From Daldinia sp. FL1419 (lineage: Eukaryota; Ascomycota; Sordariomycetes; Xylariales; Hypoxylaceae): DNA of 64,000 nucleotides. Of the stretch, positions 57,473-64,000 are shown piece by piece. Both the position numbers and the translations under genes were made by a program. How positions within the stretch are numbered: the stretch's first letter is position 1; each line of letters begins with the position of its first letter. The stretch lies in assembly GCA_025201765.1 (NCBI GenBank), contig MU623342.1, positions 62,001 to 126,000 of the forward strand. The letters run 5' to 3'. The notes under the pieces are model-generated. The model did no database searches. It was not told where the DNA came from and was given only the letters and a program-made list of their open reading frames with translations.

Positions 57473-59314
57473 TTTTGGTATTTTTGGTATTAGCGTTACT
57501 AGAAACTCGGAATTAAATTATACACTCGACGAGGTTTTATCGTAGGTATAGTATAATAAGCAACTCAAGACAATTTGGCTGCAGACCGAAGTTTGTAGTT
57601 GTTGTTTTGGAAGATGAGACAATGCAGGTTCAATAAGTTGTTGGGGCAAGACGGGATGTCCTTAATACTTTATGTGCCTCTTAGCTCTATTACATATTAT
57701 TATTTGCCCGCGATGGCGATGGCGGGGCATTTATCAATGGGACAAGCGTCATATGTCCACAGTAAACTATGCACTACTTGACAACTACCTGGCACTACTT
57801 ACAAGGCGAGCTTGATCTATACTAGCTTCAATGTAGCGTTCCGTACTTACCTAGGTATATTAACCTAGCATTGTGTACCCAGAAAATTATATGCAAAGCA
57901 CCTGATTTTCCCTTGTAGACTTTTCTTTCCTCTTCGACAGATTGGGGACCTTAAAGCTCTTAGGTTGGGTACTTGCTTGAAAAACTCCTCCGACCCCTCC
58001 GACCCCTCCGATCGCTCCATTTCGGCCGACTCGTCCAATAGGTTGTTTCTCGCCTTACCGTCAGCCACTTAATCCACCAATCCCACTTACACCTACGTCC
58101 CAAGACATCAAGGTGGCGCTATACACGATCTATCCATACTTTTACATGTTATTGATTATAATTATATTTATAATTGCTTCAGGCCAAGTTCACCGCGTAG
58201 TAAAGTTTACAATTATTATATTTGGTCGTTGAATACCAACAAAGTAGTAGTACCTCATACCCCCCTATCAGCCGTTGAGTAATCGAAGCCCCTCTGTCGC
58301 TTACCGGCTATCCTTGAGTCCTTCGCTTCGCTGGTACCGACTTACGATGAGTCCACCCGCCTACGAAACGTCCAAGTTACGTATGTATTACTGCGAGCCT
58401 CAGATGGCTTCCTACCTTAGCGAGGGTCCTTACTCAGCCAACCACACGAGCATATCGACTTCGTCGTCTCCTCCACGTGGGGTCTTCGCCCGCTATTGAC
58501 CATGTCCCACATTCCTAGCGTTCTACTCCCCTCCGTTTGAATCCCTCCGCCAAGACAAGGTTCACGACGAATAGTGCCTCATATACGTTGGAGGTCTCTC
58601 TGATCTTTAACCCACGTATCTTTATTGGCCCCGTAGTAGTTATTTCGCTTCTAGGACTTGTCTATTACATACCAACCACGGTCAAATAAGCATTACACTA
58701 GGTTATATATCTTTACTTACTATATCATTATGAAAGCAGCTCCTTTAAGGCTCTTACAATACGGATTAACCTAGCAGACGTACTCTCAGATCCTTGGCAA
58801 AGGGACTTATTTTCCCCCGTCGCCTTTATAAGATGACCGATCTTCGGCGCTCGCCGTTTTTTATATGCCTCATGTATTAAGAAAGCAACCAAATTAGAAG
58901 CGAAAATTTTTATTTTTTTTTACGCGACAGCAACTAATATCACAAATTATCGCGTAGCATATGTGGTTGCTAATCGCCGAATCTATAAATGACCAAGCAG
59001 TCACAGGATCATATTAGACCAAGGCCTAGGACTTTGAAGGAGTACCAGGGCAAGAGAAACAAAATATAGGCATGCGAGACAATTTTAAGTCTATTACTTC
59101 TAAGCAAAGGATATAATTATGAAGGACCTAATATCTACACGCTCGTGTGATGCTTTTACTTGACCGTAGGCTATAAATGCTATTTTGATTTGTATTGCAC
59201 GCCATAGTCTTTTTTTTGTCTTCCCGATGCCATGCAAATATGCTTTAACAGACCCGAGACTGATCCGAAGAAACCAATCCTATCCAAGGCAGAAAAAGAG
59301 CAAGGAGATATTAT
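57473..59314. other. 1.8-kb intergenic region
   Basis: Contains the promoter of transaldolase and the 3' flank of the Tudor-SN gene. A CTCCGACC short tandem lies at about 57988-58012. A frame at 58275-58499 (+), with an internal ATG at 58347, encodes a Ser/Pro/Tyr-rich peptide without recognisable motif; I leave it uncalled. Confidence 0.45.
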
Positions 59315-61963
59315 TTAATCCTCGGTGATGTCACCATACTCCCACATACCCAAGCGGTCAGCCTTGGCCTGGGACTCGACTTCGCGTAGTTTTTTAAGCA
59401 CTTCCTCGGAAGCACGTCCGCGTTCCCACGCCTTGAGCTTTTTGGGTACGAGTGCGTGACCATTAGCCACAATGTCCTTGTTAATCGAGTCCGTGAAAGT
59501 GCTGCTCGGCTTCCTCTCGTCGAACAAGGTAACGTAACTCAAACCCTCCTTCTGGTCTACAAAGTCGAAGCTGGCCACTAACTTTCGTCCATCTGTGACC
59601 TCGGCAATGTAGTTTAGCGCGTCGTTAAAGTAATCGGGGGCGGTAGGTAGTTGGATGAACGACAGTACGGCGTCGGTAGCTTGCGCCTTGAGTTTCTGTG
59701 TTGAGAATTGCGGCTGGTCTAATGCTCGAAGGCTAGACCAGGGGATCTTTTCGCTGTTACCGTAGTCTATGTAGAGGACTTCGGCAACCTTGGCAGTCCT
59801 GTCATTCGACCGCACTCGCGCACGGTACCATTGTCCATCAGCTGAGAACTTGGCCGCAACAAGTTCGCCAGTCTTAGGAGGGTTGGCAAGGGGCTTGTTG
59901 TTCTTGGAGTCGATATGGAACTTCTTGAACTCGCTCATCAGAAGCTCCAGAGCGGAAGTTCCCTTACCAACCTCCTGAATCTTGATTCTTCCGTTCGCAT
60001 CGATGTTGGTGACAACTATCTCCCGGTAATCGGAAGCCTGCTTATCTGTTGGCACAGCATCGTTTGAAGCTTCTACGTCGCCGGTTCCTTCCTCGGCTTC
60101 TTCGTCTTGTGACGGATCCCAGTCTTGCCAGATGCCTTTACGGCCTTCCTTTGCACGCTTTTCGGCAGCCAGAAGCTCGTTAACGTTACCGGCTTTCTCC
60201 GCTGAATACTGATGGACGGAGGCGAGACCTTCCTCTACTAAGACCTTGGCGAAGCTTTCACGGTTGATATATAGGTCGCCAATAAACCCACCAACTTTGT
60301 CGATATCGTGGATGTCGATCTCGCAATCGCGCTGGTTACACCGACGGTTCGCAAGATCAAGCGCCTCTTGTCCAAAGGGTTCGCCTTTCTCCTGGGGTGA
60401 GCGAGGTGCTCGGGGAGCACGGACACCAGCAAGAACCATTGTGAGCTTAACTCCTTCTCGAGGAATGAGGATGGTGAACCTCGAGCCAGCTTTGCAGAAA
60501 TCGACTATCGCAGGAACCTTCTTTTGACGAGATAGAGTTGAAAGTTGGATCTTGGCCTTCTGCACGGACTCCGAAACATCAACGTACGTCCTAGCCTTTG
60601 TCGCCTTTCCAGACCACATGCCTTTTTTCTCCTCTTTCGCCTTTTCTTGGGCTGCAAGTAACTCGTCGTAGTTTGGGGCCCTGTCGGTGTCGTCCTTGCG
60701 GTGTCGGATCACAGAACACCAACCATCTTGAACTAGTAAAAGGTTGATGTTTTTGCCTTTCTCGGTGACTGTGGCCACATCACGTGCTTCAAAGTCATCG
60801 CTGGCGGGTCGGTGTCCATCGATGGATACCTTCACGTGTTTACCAATTAGTTTCTTTCGAAGGTATTCCTTTGCTTCCTCTCTGAAAGGAGCTTCAGAAG
60901 GCTCGTTGGCTCTGGGACCTCGAACACTGCTAAGATTAATCCGCTTCTCAGCACCGTTCTTGGTACGGACGAAAATCGCGTCAGCTCCTTGGATTTTCGA
61001 AACGATCATATCGGATGAGCCACCACCCTCAGCCTTGGCTACGTGGTCTTTGTGGAGGCGTAGTTTGGCCGCCTGGGCCTTCTTCTCGGCCGCTCTCAAA
61101 GCTGCCATCTTGGGTCCAAGTAAGGTTGAGTGGAAATCATTGCACCTTGCAAGCCCATCGGCGAGTAAGAATTCCGCAATACTGCCACGAGGATGCAAGA
61201 TGGAGGCAATGAGTTGTCCTTGAGGGCTAATGCCAACAATTTCAACCTTGACGTCACGTTGAAGGAGTCTTTGCTCGACGTATTGTCGCGCTTCGTTTCC
61301 GAACTCTTCTGCCGGTTGAGTTTGACCAGTCGACTGATTAACTCTCTCCGTAGCAGGCGCACGGATGCCAGCAACGAGCGTCATGACCTGAAGGTGCTTC
61401 TTGTCAGATAACTTTAGACGTACAAGCAGTCGATCGCCACTTAGAACGCGTTCAACAATTGCGTCAATGCTTTTACCCTTCCATTCGTTAATATCGAGGC
61501 CGCTGATATCGTTTTGGACTTCAATAATTCCACCGATGCCTTCCCAAAGCCCCTTTCCTTCGGCTCTGGCTTCAGCTTCTAGGGAACGAAGGGTTTCAAG
61601 TCGCTGAAGAATTTCCTCGGACTCTTCTTTACGGCCTGCATCCTCCCTGACCTTGAGCCAACCGGCCTTGACCAATTCATCCGGTATTTTGGTTCCTTCT
61701 TTGAGCTGGGCAACACCATACTCTCTTCCAGAGGTAGGAACAGTATACAGGATGGAACATTGGACTACTTTGCCAACGACTAACTTCCTTAGGTAATCCC
61801 GGGACTGGAAGGCAAAGGGTTCATCCCCATCTCTCTTAAGATGGGGACCGGTAACGAAAGCCAGGGAGAAGATACGCTCCGCATTCGGGTTATTCTGGCT
61901 AGTTAAAACCAGAGTATCGCCGCTTAGGACCGATTTCACATTAGCAAAGAATTGCTTCGCCAT
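59315..61963 (-). CDS. snd1: Tudor-SN / SND1 (staphylococcal nuclease-Tudor protein)
   Basis: A single open frame of 882 codons from ATG 61961-61963. Four staphylococcal-nuclease-like (SN) domains stand in tandem, recognisable by VLSGDTLVLTSQ (about 12), VERVLSGDRLLVRL (about 168), KIQGADAIFVRTKNG (about 322) and DFCKAGSRFTILIPREG (about 485); each is followed by an LAGVRAPR/VRGPRA-type strand and a LVKAGWLKVR-type helix. A Tudor domain (ELVAAKFSADGQWYRARV, then VLYIDYGNSEKIPW, about 715-780) follows, nested in a fifth partial SN domain that ends ADRLGMWEYGDITED. SND1 takes part in RNA processing, stress granules, degradation of edited RNA and transcription co-activation. The SN repeats lack much of the bacterial catalytic set in this family. 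The gene is intronless here, unlike several of its neighbours. Confidence 0.95.
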   Translation of the reverse strand: MAKQFFANVKSVLSGDTLVLTSQNNPNAERIFSLAFVTGPHLKRDGDEPFAFQSRDYLRKLVVGKVVQCSILYTVPTSGREYGVAQLKEGTKIPDELVKAGWLKVREDAGRKEESEEILQRLETLRSLEAEARAEGKGLWEGIGGIIEVQNDISGLDINEWKGKSIDAIVERVLSGDRLLVRLKLSDKKHLQVMTLVAGIRAPATERVNQSTGQTQPAEEFGNEARQYVEQRLLQRDVKVEIVGISPQGQLIASILHPRGSIAEFLLADGLARCNDFHSTLLGPKMAALRAAEKKAQAAKLRLHKDHVAKAEGGGSSDMIVSKIQGADAIFVRTKNGAEKRINLSSVRGPRANEPSEAPFREEAKEYLRKKLIGKHVKVSIDGHRPASDDFEARDVATVTEKGKNINLLLVQDGWCSVIRHRKDDTDRAPNYDELLAAQEKAKEEKKGMWSGKATKARTYVDVSESVQKAKIQLSTLSRQKKVPAIVDFCKAGSRFTILIPREGVKLTMVLAGVRAPRAPRSPQEKGEPFGQEALDLANRRCNQRDCEIDIHDIDKVGGFIGDLYINRESFAKVLVEEGLASVHQYSAEKAGNVNELLAAEKRAKEGRKGIWQDWDPSQDEEAEEGTGDVEASNDAVPTDKQASDYREIVVTNIDANGRIKIQEVGKGTSALELLMSEFKKFHIDSKNNKPLANPPKTGELVAAKFSADGQWYRARVRSNDRTAKVAEVLYIDYGNSEKIPWSSLRALDQPQFSTQKLKAQATDAVLSFIQLPTAPDYFNDALNYIAEVTDGRKLVASFDFVDQKEGLSYVTLFDERKPSSTFTDSINKDIVANGHALVPKKLKAWERGRASEEVLKKLREVESQAKADRLGMWEYGDITED

Positions 61964-62925
61964 TTTGCTAGTGGGGAGACAGTTAAGATGGTGAAGGATA
62001 AGGATAGGGAGGAAAGGAACCCAGGGAATTCCTGCAATCTGTCCAAATTATTAGTATATAATCGAGCATTTGTACTAGTAGACCGCTTGGTAGTAAGCAT
62101 AGTGGGGATTTCGGAAACAAAGCTAGGTTAGTGGTTTAGATATAAGACTGAAGAAAAACAACGGCGTATATGAGCGTATATGAGTGTATATGATATTGCA
62201 TATCCCGGTCTAGAGTGGCTAAGGAGTTATGAACTTCAAGTTCTAGCCCCCTATGACGCCAAACAGTTGTCTTTCCAACCATCACGTATAGGCTTGGGGA
62301 TCTATACAGCACTCCGTATGACCTAAAATGCCGACATCTTATTTGGAATTTTTACATATTTATACCGAACCGGTAATATTTGTGGCCGTCGACGAAACTA
62401 GGGGATAATGTATGTGGAGGATAAGAAACGATTCAATATCGTGATGGGTGACATCTCACAAAATGTTGGTGGCCCACGTGTCTAAAGTTACATGTTCATG
62501 CATGCTGGCGATTATTATAGCTTGGAGTCGAACGGGGAAGGGGAATAAGGATTTGGGATTGTGCACTTTTCGGCCAGGCGCAGGATTATCGAAGCCAATG
62601 TATCGGCAAGCGACATGAACACCGCTATTTTTGGGTTGTTCGACGTTGAAGTGCAATATTATAGCTAGGGACAGGGATGGAGGCTCGGGCTGAATAGAGA
62701 ATGATATATCGTGTGATATTTGGAGAATTTATATTCGATAATAATAAATGTTATTGGACTTACCCAAGTGTGGGAGGTAAAAATGCCTCGACGTTTAAGT
62801 TCAGTAAAAAGAGTTAGGACATTCGGGATACAAATGTGTGACTAGGTTAGAAGAAGCCAATGTAATTCCTAAAAAAAACGTTGACTTTAAGCTCAAAAAA
62901 TGCATATGTCGTGTGCGCTTTGGAT

Positions 62926-63032
62926 TTTGACAACTCTCATCAATTTGTGGGGATGGCCGAGTCTTGGAACTAGATTCTAGCTCGCTGACTCGTCGGAAGC
63001 CAGTAATGAACCACTAGAGCACTAGTCGAGGC
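62926..63032 (-). repeat. tRNA-related (SINE-like) fragment
   Basis: On the minus strand: CTCTAGTGGTTCATTACTGG resembles a tRNA D-arm region, an anticodon-arm-like CTTCCGACG follows, then a B-box-like AGTTCCAAGACTC, CGGCCATCCCC, and a tail ending GAGAGTTGTCAAAA. The arrangement and the tail resemble 30905-30998. No complete cloverleaf closes, so it is a fragment or a SINE rather than a functional tRNA gene. Confidence 0.35.
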
Positions 63033-63120
63033 CGAGCCCAGGTGCATGGGGGGCGCCTACTTCCCCCCCCTTTAAGCGAAGAGATCGCTGAAATGATGGA
63101 GATTTGAAGATCTTGTAAAC

Positions 63121-63155
63121 GGGGCAGACGGGGTCGGTCTTTCCCCGTCTGCCCC
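63121..63155. other. Perfect 13-bp GC-rich hairpin
   Basis: GGGGCAGACGGGG (63121-63133) pairs perfectly with CCCCGTCTGCCCC (63143-63155) across a 9-nt loop. It lies about 570 bp from the SOD1 stop and 1.16 kb upstream of SND1. It could be a terminator-like or cruciform structure, or the end of a mobile element; nothing decides between these. Confidence 0.6.
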
Positions 63156-63727
63156 TCCATTCTTTTTTGTCTAAGACCTGAGCGGGGTATTATTGCAATC
63201 TCGATGTGCTTTTATTACCTAATAAAGCTCAATAAGCTGAGATAACCGAAAAAGCAGGAGAGTAGAGGTAGGCTGGCATGTACCTTCTCTGAAGGGGTTA
63301 AAACTTAAAGGGGCAAAAAGCAAGCTTGGATCAGGGATTCAACTAACCGTAGTTCGTGATTCCCTAAATAGTATCAAGCTGTCTGGTAGCTATCTAGCAC
63401 CACGGCAAGCCAAGGATATGGAGGGGGTAACCTCAGTCTACGAAACCAGTTATTTTAGTAGCTCAAAAGCTCAGTTACACAATCTACATTTATAGATAGG
63501 GGTTTGCAACTGATAATTAATATGATTGTAAGCTGTCGTTATGAATCTATAGGGAGGATTTAAGAAGCATTGACGACGTAGGGGGACTAAACAATATTCA
63601 AGGGCATCGATTTTTATTTTATTTGCCATAATATTTATTTTTGGACCTGTGGTTGACTATACATCATTCAAACCCATCCGATTATACTGAATTTCGTCGC
63701 TAGGCTTTCTACTACTCGGCAAAGCAT

Positions 63728-64000
63728 TTAGCTGGAGATGCCAATGACACCTAGAAATAATTCGATTAGTTAAATTAACAATTACGATAATATCTCTTGA
63801 AATTACTTACCGCAAGCGGGTCGGGGACCAGCGTTACCAGTCTTGAGGGACTCCTCGTTGCCTCCCTTGCCAAGGTCGTCGGTACCGGCGTGGAATACAA
63901 CGGTTCGCTTTTGCCCAAATTAGCACGTACAATCATATAATTTGAAAAAGGCATTGTGATACTTACACCAATGATGCTCTCGGGGCCGATCAGCTTAACG
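63728..64000 (-). CDS. sod1: Cu/Zn superoxide dismutase (5' part outside window)
   Basis: The 3' part of the gene on the minus strand: an exon running in from beyond 64000 to 63967, then 63811-63907 and 63728-63750, with introns 63908-63966 and 63751-63810. The visible residues read VKLIGPESIIGRTVVFHAGT, DDLGKGGNEESLKTGNAG and PRPACGVIGIS, ending at TAA 63728-63730. These include the conserved C-terminal active-site arginine region (GNAGPRPACG; here Pro replaces the usual Ser/Ala before Arg), the metal-site His in VFHAG and the electrostatic-loop DDLGKGGNEES. The last exon has only 23 nt. The enzyme dismutates superoxide in cytosol and intermembrane space. Confidence 0.95.

Larger units (their letters stand above)
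61964..63727. other. 1.8-kb intergenic region with hairpins and a tRNA-related fragment
   Basis: Contains the promoter of SND1 and the 3' flank of SOD1. It holds a tRNA-related fragment at 62926-63032, G-run/C-run complementarity at 63048-63070 and a perfect 13-bp hairpin at 63121-63155. Short frames show no family signature. Confidence 0.5.

Noticed and set aside
58275..58499. A 74-codon plus-strand frame between transaldolase and SND1
   Set aside because: Ser/Pro/Tyr-rich composition is suggestive, but there is no motif or convincing adjoining exon; left uncalled.
1..64000. CRISPR arrays, bacterial operons, integrases or phage genes
   Set aside because: None seen; the window is eukaryotic, with spliceosomal introns throughout, and the short repeats are microsatellites or RIP-like repeats.

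Overview
The window is nuclear DNA of a filamentous ascomycete, most likely a Sordariomycete. The evidence is short spliceosomal introns (about 47-180 nt, GT donors, CTAAC/CTAAT branch sites, AG acceptors) in most genes, fungus-specific families (Ssk1, Sos7, TRP/Flc, dioxygenase-P450 oxylipin synthase, Rrt8-like), and a strongly AT-rich repeat block that looks like repeat-induced point mutation (RIP). Gene models were spliced by hand; every exon join given keeps the reading frame. No prokaryotic or viral genes were seen.

Layout. 1-2377 (+) is the 3' part of an Ssk1-type response regulator, cut by the left edge. 3909-6802 (-) is a TRP/Flc-like membrane protein. 9708-12404 (-) is a large low-complexity protein of unknown function. 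13508-15596 (-) is ATP sulfurylase (574 aa, 5 exons). 16869-22015 (-) is a secreted Ser/Thr-rich mucin-like protein of about 1638 aa with some 17 copies of a PFPxxN[S/A/T][T/S] motif. 24640-25888 (-) is an Rrt8-like membrane protein in eight exons. 27101-29745 (-) is a PA-TM-RING E3 ligase. 30366-31061 is a TA-flanked element with 26-bp terminal inverted repeats. About 32260-37000 is the AT-rich repeat array. 37700-38862 (-) is a Prp38B-like splicing factor and 39428-40285 (+) a Sos7-like kinetochore protein, sharing a 565-bp divergent promoter. 40609-42408 (-) is a flavin monooxygenase, 44613-48820 (+) a heme dioxygenase-cytochrome P450 fusion (psi-factor/oxylipin synthase, nine exons), and 49318-51528 (-) a membrane-anchored acid-lipase-type hydrolase. 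52441-52912 (+) is Pet191/Coa5, 53848-55077 (+) a Ppn2-like metallophosphatase, 55974-57472 (-) transaldolase with a 12-nt microexon, 59315-61963 (-) Tudor-SN/SND1, and 63728-64000 (-) the 3' part of Cu/Zn superoxide dismutase, cut by the right edge.

How the parts relate. Most of the window is ordinary housekeeping sequence (sulfate assimilation, pentose phosphate pathway, oxidative defence, splicing, kinetochore, cytochrome oxidase assembly). The segment 40.6-51.5 kb groups three lipid/oxidation enzymes (FMO, DOX-P450, lipase); a lipase beside a fatty-acid dioxygenase suggests release and oxygenation of fatty acids, but this is inference. The points most worth a second look are the DOX-P450 that lacks the usual P450 I-helix Asn/Gln motif, the mucin-like repeat protein, the TA-flanked inverted-repeat element, the mixed-orientation AT-rich array, the transaldolase microexon and two strong hairpins at 23608-23674 and 63121-63155.
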